Shown here one piece after another: positions 48,166 to 60,700 of a stretch of 64,000 nt of DNA. Position numbers and translations under genes: made by a program. The stretch is from Gorsachius magnificus (Eukaryota > Chordata > Aves > Pelecaniformes > Ardeidae). Every line of letters begins with the position of its first letter. The stretch's first letter is position 1. The notes under the pieces were generated by a model. That model had not been told where the DNA came from. It was given only the letters and a program-made list of their open reading frames with translations, and did no database searches. The stretch is taken from assembly GCA_034008185.1 (NCBI GenBank), contig CM067084.1, positions 17,504,385 through 17,568,384 of the forward strand, written 5' to 3'.

Positions 48166-50849
48166 CTGAACAGAAAGACACAAAGAGCAAAAAAATTTTA
48201 GCATCTGCATTCACAGAACAAAAGCAGATTTTAGAAACTTACATTCACACCAAAACTATTCCTCACTGCTGTTACGTGGGTTTTTGTGGCAGGGGCATTT
48301 TCTTTCTACTTTTGCTATAAAACACTCATTACACTTCTGGGAACAATGCTGATTCCTTGTAGTATATATTCTAAAATAGAAGAAATCCCTTATTTAAGTC
48401 AAATGCAGCTGACAAATATAAATGAAAGACTGCAAAAAGGAATGTTACATAAAAATGTAGTAAGCTTCCTTCCGCCCTTCTTCTAGTATAGGAAATTAAA
48501 AATTAAGAAACAAACGAAGGGAATGTAATTGTAAGGCAGTATATATACGTATATGCTATATAGTAGCTCAAATGCAGCAGACAACAGAATTATGATTTCA
48601 AAATCGTACACAAATTGTATTTCATTGCAAGGATTGTAATTTAAAAAAAAAGAATGACTGCAGTAAACATCACTACCATTTCACACTTTTTTGAGCATTG
48701 CACAAAAATTAACCAGCTTGTTTCCACAACCTTCTTTACAGTTGAGAGAAAACATACTATATTTTGTCCTTATTAATTGATGTATGTGCACATATATATA
48801 TATGGGTCCCTATAGATATGTATCATGAAAGTCCTACACTGTAGGAAGATCTTTTAACATGCTTTGGTCCTGAGGGAACCTGACTCCCATCCCAGGCAAG
48901 TAAGTTCTCCTGGGCCTGGGTTTGCCAAGTGCTTGGAGCACCATTACTTCCATTCCAGGTGGTCCCCCAGACGCGTCTCTGTCCTGGTCTTGTGTTCCTC
49001 TTTACTCTTTAATTTCTTTCCATTCTCACAGGCTAGCTACCCCCTAAGCCTTGGACTTATTCCATTTACCCTATATCAAATCCTTAATTTATTTATGCTT
49101 TCACTGTGTTTAAAATGTTGATACTGTCTTGTCCATATGGATAGCAAATAATTTAGCGAGATATTGCCATTTGCTCTGCAGGTAACACAATAGGGCCTTG
49201 ACCGCTGTTGGGACCACATAAAGAGTAAAAACAATGCATTATAAATGCACAGTGAAGCATTCTGTATGACAAAATAATGGCAAATAAATCCTCCCAAAAA
49301 CATGTGGATCAACACATTCAGTGGGAATAAGACCATCAAAAAACTTCACCTCAAAAAGAGGTGTGGGATCTATGTCATATCAGATATTGCTGTATTACAT
49401 CCTCCTGTGCAACTAGAAAATGAAAACAGCAGGAATCCCTCCTCATGACCAAGACAGCAACAAGATTCCTGCTATAACCATGAAAGTGTAATTTTGTGGT
49501 CCTCTTAGGTGCCATTTCTAGGTAAATGTGTCTAGCCACAATTAAAAACCTTTAATATTATCTACATAATTACTTGCTTGTACCTAATGATCTACTTAAC
49601 AGTGACAAAGAAAGCCTTAAACCTTTTAAACTATGTCCAATGTAATCACAAGGCTGATTTGAGATCTATTGTATGAAGAGACTATTAAAACATTTTTCAG
49701 AACTGTGAACATTAATTTTAAAGGTGTTTATACCAAACAAAAGTAAAAGTATTTTGTAAATTAAAGGCAAGCCAGAAAATGGAATTATAATTTTAAAATT
49801 ATGAAAAAGGCAAATGATTTTTTTTTCCCCTAATGTTCTTCACAATATGTAGAAAAATCATCAGACAGGCCCAACGTGATTTTGGGGGTTTTTTGCTGTG
49901 ATGTTTATTTATATTTTTAAGATCTACTTGGTATCAGGTTTTAAAGCAGAATATGCATTTCCTGCTCCAAATATTTTTTTGGATAAAATCTATTTTTGGA
50001 AGGAAAGCAAGAGTTACAGCACATCCTCCTCATTATAAATTAGAAGTATTTAATTATTCAGATGAGAATTGATTTTAAAAACTTTGGAAAACATTTTATC
50101 AGCTCTATAAAATGCCCACACTGTTCCTGATTTAATTATCATAGAGCTTACCCAGCAAAACGGCTACACAGCAACAGCCTGTATCTACAGACCCGTACAA
50201 CGCAGTTCCTACTGCGATAGGCATATTAGTTTTGAAATTAATTCTCACGCTAACCTATGAATGAATGAACCAGGCAAGTTCCTTTTTGCTCTGTTGCATG
50301 ATTCTATGATTGGCCACTTCACTTCTTTTTCACTTAAACTACCATCCTGAAACGGACAGTTTAAAAAACCGAGCTAAGTTTGAAGTCTAATAGAATTGTG
50401 GAGGCGGTGGGGGGACCACATGGAAATCCTGTCTTCTTTGCTCCTGTGAACTGTCCTACGACTAGTTTGTATTTTGGGGTTGGGTGGTTTGAGGGTTTTT
50501 TTGATCAAGTTTAAGGTTTCATTTGCCATCCTACAGGCTCCTGAATTATAGTCCAAGTATTCACTCCCCAAAGTTGGATCTGTAATGAAAGAACTGGCCA
50601 AACTCTAACCATGCTAATAGAAAAATCAGCTCTATATAAACTAATAAACCTCTATAATAAAAAGTCATGAATTGAATTTATTACACCGAGTCATTAAATA
50701 AAAGAGACATTCCTCCACCCCTTTTTAATAAAAGTAAACATACACAAATTTAACTAGTGATGCTGATCAAAAGATGCAATACCCTTGAAAAATTAATACT
50801 AATATCTCAATACTAAAACGGAGTGGGCAATATATTTCAACTTTGAAAC

Positions 50850-51330
50850 CACTTTGCAATTACACATTAATCCCCTCAGCCTGAACAGCAGGTCTCTGAA
50901 GAAAGGATTGATCTCCTTTAATGATGAAACCCTAGCACCATGGTTTTATTTTTCACAACACAGTGCAGTTAAGAACCCCACTGTTATTATGAAAATTTCC
51001 TCAGCAAAGGAGCTCCATCACATTACCAGTGCACCAATTCATCATAACGTGCCTCGCTCCTGCTCATCAACAAGTCTGAGTGATGAAAAGATCCAATATT
51101 ATCCTGACAGTACTTCATGCACATTCTCAATCACACATTATTACAGCATCCATATTAATTTTCACTGACACGCGTCCTAGGCCTGTTCAAATTAGGCAAA
51201 CCAACGAGGGGGAGTTGATGAAATACCAGCATAGCCACAGCTCATTGCATTCCAATTTGCATGCAAATGGTTTATCAGGAAAATTCCATTCCCAGCAACC
51301 AGCAAGTGAAAAACAACCGTAATCTACACT
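50850..51330. promoter_or_regulatory. Candidate conserved intronic element beside the 63-nt exon
   Basis: A stretch of unique sequence of balanced composition that carries the 14-bp octamer palindrome (51255-51268), several CAAT/ATTA-type sites and no repeat. It ends about 60 bases before the exon donor. It could be an enhancer or a splicing regulatory region. Alignment with other vertebrates is needed; none was possible here. Confidence 0.25.
51255..51268. promoter_or_regulatory. 14-bp palindromic octamer site
   Basis: ATTTGCATGCAAAT, a perfect palindrome of two overlapping POU octamers, identical to the core at 39136-39149. Confidence 0.45.
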
Positions 51331-51385
51331 TCAGGGCCACCATACAGAGCTTAATGAATCGCAAAGAGAGAAGGAAGTGACAGAC

Positions 51386-51448
51386 CTATGAGAGGATCGA
51401 TTTCCACTGGCAGCTGGTAAGGCTGGTCTTGTACAGCACCTTGATGAG
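51386..51448 (-). CDS. LRBA: LRBA small exon (63 nt) with weak donor
   Basis: Phase 1 in and out. It encodes the end of an A codon followed by HQGAVQDQPYQLPVEIDPLI and the first base of the next codon. The acceptor is TGAATTCCAG. The donor is GTCTGTC, unlike the GTRAGT consensus used by neighbouring exons. The peptide is an inter-strand loop between WD repeats and is a sequence specific to LRBA. Because it is phase-symmetric, skipping it would keep the frame. No short upstream frame competes. Confidence 0.93.
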   Translation of the reverse strand, partial: LIKVLYKTSLTSCQWKSILS

Positions 51449-54168
51449 CTGGAATTCAGGAAAGAAGATTTTAAAACTCTGCATTTTTTTCATATGTGAA
51501 GCCACAGACATTTTATAAATCAAAGCTACATCCTTTTTTTTTCAACTATTCAAGATTCTTCTGCATCAAGGAATTAAAAAAAAAAAATAATCCAGGTGCT
51601 TTTTGCCGGCTGCTTATTAAACATTTATTTTAGATTAGTGCTATTCTGAATGTATGCCATCAGCAGCAGCACCGGTCCTGAGCCATAAGCTCTAGCAGAT
51701 GCTTTACTGGCAACCTCTCCTGTCGCAACAAAACAAAATTAAGTGGTAAAGAGCACTGAAAACAAAATGTGACAACCATCTGCTGACTGTAGCAAATACT
51801 ATTTTCCTCTTTACTTTTTAAAGCACTGCTTTGAACAAGTGAAGCACAAAGGACATTTTTTTTAAAAGTCAGTTTATGATGCAGACAGGGAAATCTCATA
51901 GTCATCTAGTATTTAAGGATTCATCCATCACCAAAACCCATTTATTTGCAAGTTTGCATAGAAGTTAATATATAATTCTGCCGACCTACATTTCATCTGG
52001 GCACCTGGCATACCAGTGAAATGTTTACCTCCTGAATTTTCCTTCAGTGTTAAAAAAAGCCTTCTTTTTCCACAGCCTCACTAAAAACAAACAAGAAAGC
52101 AAGCAAACTCTCTCCCCCCACCAGCCCACAAGACATTCTTGGAAGTGGAACAAAAAATAATGGCTAAATACTTACACCTATGATTTTTCTATCTACCGTC
52201 CATAGCTTATTATAAAAACTAGTATCAGAAGAAGGGTTTCATAAGTATGCGGGAGGTCAAAGTTCTGCTGCAACAAAACACTAAGAACAAAACATGAAAT
52301 CCATGTGACAAAATGGAGGCACCCTGTCGGGTACCAGTGCCATTTGATGTCAGCAAAGCCACCAAACTCATACACAAAAGCAGGAATGGGATTTTTAATT
52401 ACTCATCAGTGACAACTGGTCACTTGGCAGCTTAACTTTTTTATCATGATGCCTCATTAGTAAAGACAATGCTAAGCCCACAGCAGGAGATATGGAGCAG
52501 TAATGATACCTGCCCTCTAATCCCAGGCAGATCCCATTTTGGTACAAAATTTCAAGGCAACAATAGTGAAGGCTACTCTCAGGAGTCCACACCCTGAGTA
52601 GTATTCCATTAATAGCCTGCAGCTGATCAGTGTGCTCTCAAAGCAATGGGGTGAGGTGGGGTTTTGTTGGGTTTGGGTTCTGTTTGGTTGGCTTTTGTTT
52701 GTCTTGAACTGTAGGTTTTCTTGAGCTCTTTGTAAAGGCAAGACAAGGGTAAAATGCCTCTAAATGAAAAAATAGGGACTCAAAAGCACAGGTTACTGTT
52801 CTCCCTTTCACAGATGAGGTAAAAACCATAATCTGAAGGCTTTGTTCAACTTGAAACAGTTGATTACTACACTCAACAATTGGTTGCTTGGTCTCAGATC
52901 ATCAACCAGCAGACTTAAGAGGAAATCAAAATCAACTCCTACCACTTTAGAACCTCTTCTTTTCCCATGACTCTTGTATGTCCACAAAGGCTATTTTTTA
53001 AAAGCCTCGAACACAATATGCCCAAGGTCACACATTCAAGTTATGAGAGGATATTGCCATCGTCCTTTCAAACAAACATCAAGAGCCCTGTAAATAGTTC
53101 TTGCTCACAACTTGTTATCTAGACAAGAATCTCTTCCCCCCCTTCCCTCCTGCCTTTCTTTTTTAAGCATTTCTTGGGTGGGGGAAATACTACATAGATG
53201 TTTCTATTTGTACAATGTTGAGAGATAATTTATAAGAGTTAGGAAAAAGTGTGGGAGTCATCTGGCTTTTTTCAAAATGTAACCAAGAACCACAGGTCCA
53301 GATTTCTTAGTAGGAATTTCTGTGGTGTCAGTATTACTCTGGTGCAACTATCTTCTATCTAAGTTATTTGAGCAGAAGCTCTTTTTTCCCTTTCTTGAAA
53401 ACCCTTTGACCAGATTTACTGCATAGCACTGAAATAAGCTACCTTTCATGGCTTGGGCCTGAGCCTGTCATAGTCAGGGAAAGGAAGATGGGTGCCTTTA
53501 AGATTAGAAAACATTAGAATTGAAAACAGAATGACTATGTTCTCAAGTCCAACACATTTTTAAAGGAAAATTAATTTGATTCGTTGCTGTGTAAATGGAT
53601 ATGTTGTTTTCCTTTCATACTGACAAATACATAAGCACCTAGTAACTTGGGGATGTTCAAGTTACAGAAGATGCAGACTTCCCATATATTTTATCTTCTA
53701 ATACTCATTGAGTGGGTTTAACATCAGAATATGGCAGTCATAATCAAGTAGAAAAAGATAGCAGAGAAGATTTCAGGCAAGTTCTACATGCTTTAAAACT
53801 TTTCCTTGGCAAGACAAGGTTCAGGCTTCCATCTAACTGAAAAACAAATTCAAGAGGGAGAGTGTGACTTTATGACGATCAAGTAGTGATACACTGGTTT
53901 TGTCTTCTTGCATGGCGCCTGATGGCCTGGAAAGCAATATGTTGTTGTTATAAACCTTTTGTGCGCTACACATCTTACTACACAATAGGTCAGATTACCT
54001 TTTTAAGGAGAAACTAAGTCCACATGTGAAGAGCATGATGTGTCAATGAACTGGACTTGCTCTTCACACCTTAAATTTAAAATAGCTCTCCTACAAATTT
54101 TGAAACAGACAACAGAAGTACTGCTTGATGGCAGTAATTTCTTAGGCTACTTACTTTAATTTACTTAC
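51449..54168 (-). other. LRBA: LRBA intron (2.7 kb)
   Basis: Unique AT-rich DNA. A G/T-rich stretch (52640-52710, + strand GGGTTTGGGTTCTGTTTGG) is the reverse of the A-rich CCCAAAC motif seen elsewhere. No exon was recognised. Confidence 0.75.
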
Positions 54169-54346
54169 CAGGAAGATTATGCCACTTGTTTACAGCAAAT
54201 AGCCTATTTGCAGTAACTGTGATCACAGCAGGAGTGGCCAGACCAGGCTGGGTGTTGGCTGCTACATGAGTGACAGGGGAGTTGGATGGGAACTTTAGAA
54301 CCATGATAACGTCCTGTTGAGCTTGGTCTGTGAACATCAACGGACT
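54169..54346 (-). CDS. LRBA: LRBA exon at the start of the WD40 region
   Basis: A 178-nt exon, phase 0 in, phase 1 out, acceptor CTCCTCCTGCAG and donor GTAAGTAA. The peptide is SPLMFTDQAQQDVIMVLKFP, SNSPVTHVAANTQPGLATPA and VITVTANRLFAVNKWHNLP plus a split Ala. This is the first WD40 blade after the BEACH domain; THVAAN and LFAVNKWH are typical of LRBA/NBEA. Frame open throughout. Confidence 0.96.
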
Positions 54347-54716
54347 CTGCAGGAGGAGATACTGTTGAGTGCACACAACAAAAACCCAAGTACACAGGAA
54401 AAGAAAACATGAGGAGGAGAAAAAAAGACAGGACAAGAGAAGGAAGATTGGATTAAAACACGCAAGATCCAATAGCAGCTGCAGTGAAAAGCAAATGCAA
54501 TAGTAGTGGACAGGCTTGTGGAAACAACTGGTTTAGGTAGAAAAACCTCCATGTACACTATTAATTTGAGGGCCTTATTGAACACAGGGTGTCTATATGC
54601 AAATTTTGCTACAGATCACAGCAGATTAAACTAAAAGTTTCCAATCACCTATATCTGCCCAAAGAATTCTCCTTCATATCTGCAGAGATATTATGTCAAG
54701 GAAAGCAATGCCAGAC

Positions 54717-54728
54717 GGGGGGGGGGGG
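54717..54728. repeat. G12 homopolymer
   Basis: A run of twelve G bases followed by AGGAGAGGAATAAATAAATAAA. It is prone to length error and possibly to quadruplex formation. Confidence 0.9.
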
Positions 54729-55599
54729 AGGAGAGGAATAAATAAATAAAGTGGCCAAAGAAATTCCTGCTCCCAGAGATTGTCTCAAGTTGCATTAAAT
54801 TGGCAGACTGCAATTCTTTACAAGCCAGATGAGAACATGAAAGCACATTAAAATAAACAGATACACACATACACTAGATATATGTTCTGTATATATTTCT
54901 GGTGTACAAAAATAAGATTTATGAATGCAAAGTAGAAGACTTCACTGCAAATGTGTTCCAAAGGACAAACATAATTAAATGCAGTTGTAAAGAATATAAA
55001 GTGGACGTGATTACAGACACTATCCTGCGTTGTTTCTAGAAATACTAAAGGGAGGGAATGAATCCAGACTCTCATTTTCAATATAGTATTTTTAGGTTTT
55101 AGTTTTTTAATTAAATAAGCTGAAAAGTTTAATAACTTTTTAACTAAGCTCCTAACAATACTGCAAATGTCGAAAGAAAATATTGAGGACCTTAGGTCCA
55201 GATATCAAACATAAGGAGGAGAAGCAAAACTTAATGGGTTTGTGATTGTGTGGTGCACCTAAAACAGAACTCCACTGAGATGTAGAAATACAACCATCCT
55301 TGTCACCAGTAGCCATGTTGCTCTAGTATTTGTAATTTTCTAATAACTGAATTAGAACACTAATGAAGTGTTCTTGGCTATTTTCCACCTGCAATATTTC
55401 ATTACATATATGTGTATGTAAGTGCATACATTTAATGTACATTTATACAGAACTAATAAAAAAATTAAATACATTTGCATTTTTATTATCACTCCTTTTT
55501 AAAAAGTTATTAAGAGTACTTAGAAAAACATATTGCTCTATGAATTCCTATTTACAGGCTTTGCATAAAGGTGTAAATAAAAGCAACTAATAAGCTACC

Positions 55600-55880
55600 C
55601 AGACACCCTTCTGAGCAAGTGGCTAAAAGCCAATCAATATTATGAGTTAATCCTCCCTGGATGCTCATTCAATTAAAGGTGTCAGTAATGCCTCATCTGA
55701 TGTGGCCTCAATTAAATCCAGCTATCTGATGGTTGAAAACACAAGGGGATACAGCAACAGCAGAAAAACCAGACAAATAGGCAGCCTTCGTGTGACTGCT
55801 AATTACTACACCTGGTGTATATTATGGCTTGTGCACTTAACACAGCACGTGGTAGCTTTCAATTCAGCTGTATTCATGCA
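55600..55880. promoter_or_regulatory. Candidate conserved regulatory block
   Basis: A repeat-free stretch rich in homeodomain-like core motifs (CAATTAAAGG, CAATTAAATCC, CTAATTACTACACC), with an E-box-like CACCTG at about 55809 and a CACGTG at 55847. It ends at a CA microsatellite. It looks like conserved enhancer DNA by composition only. Confidence 0.25.
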
Positions 55881-55886
55881 GACATG

Positions 55887-55901
55887 CACACACACACACA
55901 A
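55887..55901. repeat. CA microsatellite
   Basis: Short (CA)n tract of about 15 bases followed by AAACC. Confidence 0.85.
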
Positions 55902-56309
55902 AACCAGAAAACTCAGTAAATAATACAACTAGAAATAATTCAGAATTGTGACAGGAAAACCATCCTTACTGTATCTCAGCTCCAGGGATACTACTTTTAA
56001 ACCCACTTATTATAGTGCTATTATACAATCGTGTGTTAATAACCACAAAACTGGTCAAAGCAAGTGGAGAGCTAAGGGTTTTTTTTTCTGTGTGTACCTC
56101 AGCCCAAAAAACCCACAGGAGTTAGAAACAGTTAACTTCATAGAATTTACCTTCTTCCATTACATACTAAATTTTTGGCATTTCAGCATCATGAAAAATA
56201 TGATAAAAGCACACAAACTGCTTCCTGGCATCACATTTATTTATATAACAATGGCTCTGACAAACACGTCAACAATCAACTTCTCAGGTTCCTCCTCTTT
56301 CTGAAACAA

Positions 56310-56660
56310 ATCCCTCTAAATTAGGGCAAGTGCCTCGTGCATGGCACCATGACAGATGGACACACGTATGGCATGTAGCTGTATGATGCAGTTGGGGAGT
56401 TGCCCCTGGGCTCCCCTGCATCCCTGTTAACAGGGCTCTTCTGAAAGAGCGAGCCCCGTGGGTAGCACACACAAGTCACTGCAGTGGCCTGTAGCCCCAG
56501 GACTCGATGTGGGAGGCGCCCAGGGCCAGCAGATCGCAAATCAGCGCTGTCCACCCACTACATGGGATGCCAGGGCACATGTGTTACGTGGTCCGTACTG
56601 GCTGCAGAAATGGGTGGTGCGGATGGGGCGAGAGCGAGCTGCTTAAGTCCCACTTACAAC
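56310..56660. other. GC-rich patch with CpGs, unidentified
   Basis: About 350 bases clearly richer in G/C than the surrounding intron, with CpG sites and several overlapping open frames of 60-77 codons on both strands. The edges are fairly sharp. No family match. It could be an old insertion (for example a solo LTR or DNA element) or a small CpG island; neither could be shown. Confidence 0.35.
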
Positions 56661-57652
56661 ACAGGAAACATCTGAGAAAGGCAAGTAGCTCAATTTGACA
56701 GGAAAGTTCACATTTCTTGGACTCCTACGTCACAAGGTCTGTAAGCTACTTTGGAAACGTTTCAGATTTTTGTGTAATTTTTCTAAAACCTTTTGCACTT
56801 CAGATGTTTTTAACTTAATAACCTTGGTCTGCTTGAGCAGGACATCCGTCTTACAGAACGTACACAAAGAAAATGTCTTTTTTTTTGTATTTCAGTGTAA
56901 AACATCCATATTAACAATAAGGGAATGTAACCTTTTGAAAAACTTGTGAATTAGGAGACCATTTGCTCCACTTGTCAGAGTATCACTTAACATACTTAGT
57001 TCTGGATCTATGACAACACAAATGATATTTTAGACCCAAGGACTGCACACAACATGATATGGAAAGTAATCAGTAATAAAATAATAGTTTGTATAATAAA
57101 ATTATATTAGACACAAGTAGAAGTAAAAGGGAAAGCATGTTAATGCTCGCTGCCTGGATTTTATCACCCTAGCTTTACTGCAAAACACATTTAGTCACAT
57201 TCTTTGCTATGTAAGTTTCAGCTCATGAATTCCTAGTAATCCTGGGTTTAGGGGAAAACCTATGCCTGGGGGAAAAGACAAGGAAGTTCCACCTCCTAAA
57301 TCCATGCTTCTTGGGGAATCTGCCAAAGATTAACTAAATTGTCTCCACGATGACCGGCTCTCACCTGTACAGGTATGGTATTAACAAAATCAACTGATGA
57401 ACTCTGCTTAGATTACACTGACAAAAAAAAGGTCTGTACTAGAAACCAATACAATCCTTTCAGCAATAAATAAAACAATAGTTAAGCACTTCCTACACTC
57501 CTAGGCCTACAAAATCGTAACTCATCTGCTGTTTTTAATAACACAACTCCACGACCACATAAAAGCAAAGCAAAGCGGCTGGTTCTGTAACTTTACGATA
57601 GCAAAGGAAGCGAACAAAATGGCAGGTCACAAAGAGTTAATGTGGTACTTAC

Positions 57653-57742
57653 CACCTGCATGGCAGAACTTCTTGGAGGATGTGGTTCTATGAGCAGTTG
57701 GGAAGGGGTCTGTCCAAAACTTCGTATTTGAGCTTCAACAGC
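57653..57742 (-). CDS. LRBA: LRBA exon, end of BEACH domain
   Basis: A 90-nt exon, phase 0 in and out, acceptor GCCTTTTCCAG and donor GTAAGTAC. The peptide is [20 protein letters not shown] followed by [22 protein letters not shown] is the C-terminal motif of BEACH domains, here linking to the WD40 region. The next upstream exon, which would finish a TDP-type segment before AVEAQ, was not found up to 64000 and must lie beyond the window. Confidence 0.96.
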
Positions 57743-60700
57743 CTGGAAAAGGCACAGGCAGGTTTGCATGTTAAGAGGTGCTAATTACAGGCAATAGAAC
57801 CATAACTGTCACCTGAAAATGTCATTCCACACTTCTGGCTTGTTTCATGTTGAAAATCAACCCCGTGTGTTCACTGTGGGGCTAAGTGCTTGGCACTGGT
57901 ACTAAGAATGAGGTAATCATTTTAGTACTGTGGATGCTATTTCCATGAGAAACTCTGCAAAACCTCATCCTGCTCAATGATATTAAACAGAAACAAGCTA
58001 TTATAATCAGAAACCCTCCTTATTGGCTCCATTTTTCCTTTCTAACACTGGCTTATCCTGTTTGTATCACAACTCAGAAACAAAAGTTAATTTTTAAAAA
58101 GTTTCTATATGTATTGTGTTCTACTTTCTACTTAAACTCCATTGCTTAGTTTCACAGCAATAACTACAATGAAAGCGACACAGAGCTTTTTCCTTATTTC
58201 CATTTTCAGTCAAAAAGAGCAAACAACTTCAGGATGCATTCAGCTACCAACAGCAAGACTGATATGAAGTGCAGCTAAAGGAGAACGTGAAGATATAACG
58301 CAACCATTTTTTTCTAAAAGTTTCTCTGTATCTTCAGCAACATGCTTTATCACTTTCTTCATAGGGCATATATGAAAATGCCATCTCATGTTTAGTGATT
58401 TCTTAAAAATAATTATTCTGAAATGTGGGAACTTACACCTCTTGCCTAGGCACTCCCAACTAGTTTTCCATGTTGCCCACTATTGGCCTACTGGCTTAAA
58501 GACAAAATCAAGCAGCCAAAATTCAACAAGTTATTTCTTGTCAGCCAGGCCCCTGCACTATCCACAGAAATGGGCTAATATGACAGAAAATTTTAAATCA
58601 TTCATCTTACATTACATCTCTTTCATTGTGAGCTAAACTAAGTAAAATTGCCTCGCGTTTGCTGTGGGCTACCAGACTGCATGTGGGCCGATACTTTAGT
58701 TTCTCCATTGCATGGTGCACTGAGCCCTACATTCTCAAAAGTGTCCAGTGATGTTGAGTACCAAAGGTGAGGCATTAGCAAGTCCTACTTTCAAAAAAAG
58801 TCCTGAAAGTCAGGCCCTTCAAAAAAGTGTTTTAAATGGGATGCTTGAATGCTAAAACACAAAACCACTAGCCATGTTTTTCTCTCAAAATACCTTGAGG
58901 CTCCTTACAGTGGTATTTCCTGTTCTATTTTATCCATCCATTAACATTTTTGAGACAGTGGAATAACACTTTTTCCAATATTATTCTTACAAACAACTAT
59001 TTTTAGATAATAATAAAGACTATTGCTAGGATAGACACTATTCTCCTGTTACAGAAATAACAAAACAAAAAGTAGAATGCACCTGAGGCCTTAAGATCAT
59101 CAAAAATAATCGTCCTCTGATAGGAAACATGCCATCCAAAACACTTCACCTTATTACATTTGGCAGGGCTTTTGAAACATCTGAACTCACCAGAACAGGA
59201 GTTGCAATTACTGCATGGACAGATTCTAACACCCTTTCCCACTCTGGGAAGCACCTTAATCTTCAAAGAACTGGTGAAGAGTAAGTTTATCAAAAAAGCT
59301 GGCTGAAATCTGACATACAAACACAGTGATTCAATGAGTATTTTTGAGGAAGAGCAGTATTAGATTCGTGAAACACTAAAGCACAGTAAGACCATCAGAG
59401 CCCCCTTCCTAGTGATGAGACATGCTACATTAAAATGCAAATCTGGGGGTTTGTGACTCAAGATATCAAGGGAATCACAAAGGCATAGAATCTGACGTCT
59501 CGTAAGACATGAGGCATTAACAAAGCAACAGCACACTGGTCAGCAGCTCTACCCTCTCCATAAAAAGCTGTTAGTTTCAAAACATCCAGATTAAAAAGAT
59601 TTGCCTACATTTACTCGCAGATTGAGTGTAATATCTGCACTAACAAATGGGAATTCTGCGTTGCATTGAGGGTAGAACCAGAAGAACACAGGAGGAGCAG
59701 AATGCAGGCAGTTCTGGATGTCAGTTATTGTGTGCTTGCTAAAATCTTTAGGGCAAATCTACAGTCTGTAGGATCTGCTACTTATTTCCTATAAAATATA
59801 TATACAATATATTATTCAAAGTTAATAAAATATTCTTGAAGCACAACTCCCATGCATTTCGTTTAGAGCTGAAATTAGAATAGATAAAACGAGGCAATGA
59901 TAAGCTTCCGCTGTTAACTTCCTTGTATATTGACTTACAATCAATATAGAAACTCCCATTCCCAAATAGCCCACATTCAGCATTTAAAGGGAGTCAGAAT
60001 TTTGTCTTACCCATGAAATCTGGTATGTTCTTTAATTCCCAATGCTCCCTCTACAAACTATACTCTCTTACACAGTGCCAGTAGTAAACAAAGGAAAATT
60101 AAACACAAGATACCACATATTGATGCAGAGTGTTTCAAATACTTCAACTACATTCATCGTAACAAGGGCCCAAACTGATGTAGAACAAAAATCAGATATT
60201 ATAATTGCTTTAATCAATGAAAGATCAGCAGTCAGAATGCTATTTTCCACAGTCCAGATCTCAGAGGAACTCACCACCTCCCTGGAAGAGACACAGTTAT
60301 GATTCCACTGCTTACTCACATACACGATGCTCATCGCTATCACACTCCTAGACCACACAACAGCAGCAGCAGAACAGCTGGTTGTCTCCCAGCCACCCTC
60401 GCTGCAGAGGGGAATCCCTCTCGGATAATATTCTACTCAATCGGCAAGTAGATAGAACACTGCCAGTGTTCACAGAGTGTTTTGTCAGAACTGCTGACCA
60501 ATGGGACAAATTGGATTTTGCCAAAGCCTGCCTTACAGGACCACAAATTCTGTTTCCAGTCTTTAACAGCCAGTTTCTACATCCACGTTCATGATCTAGC
60601 TTGAGTTTGGGATATACAGTTCCGGCACAAACGAGTCTTTTAGACTCATTAGGTTCCATCTGGTCCTTCCAAAAAATATGAGAGCCTACATTTCCAGGAT

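Larger units (their letters stand above)
48166..51385 (-). other. LRBA: LRBA intron (3.2 kb)
   Basis: Contains a CATATATATATATATG tract at 48790-48803, a TGATTCTATGATTGG motif near 50300 that may be a CR1 scrap, and a repeat-free stretch at about 50850-51330 that looks like conserved DNA and lies directly downstream of the 63-nt exon's donor. Confidence 0.75.
54347..57652 (-). other. LRBA: LRBA intron (3.3 kb)
   Basis: Contains a G12 run (54717-54728), a CA microsatellite (55887-55901), a candidate conserved block (55600-55880) and a GC-rich patch (56310-56660). Confidence 0.75.

Noticed and set aside
50285..50320. CR1 3' end suggested by TGATTCTATGATTGG
   Set aside because: Only one and a half octamer units without recognisable CR1 3'UTR upstream; too little to call.
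15550..57742. Identity as NBEA rather than LRBA
   Set aside because: The WD40 exons are similar in both paralogues, but the C terminus ([16 protein letters not shown]), the AHQGAVQDQPYQLP segment and the neighbouring DCLK2 fit LRBA. NBEA has different residues there and sits beside DCLK1.
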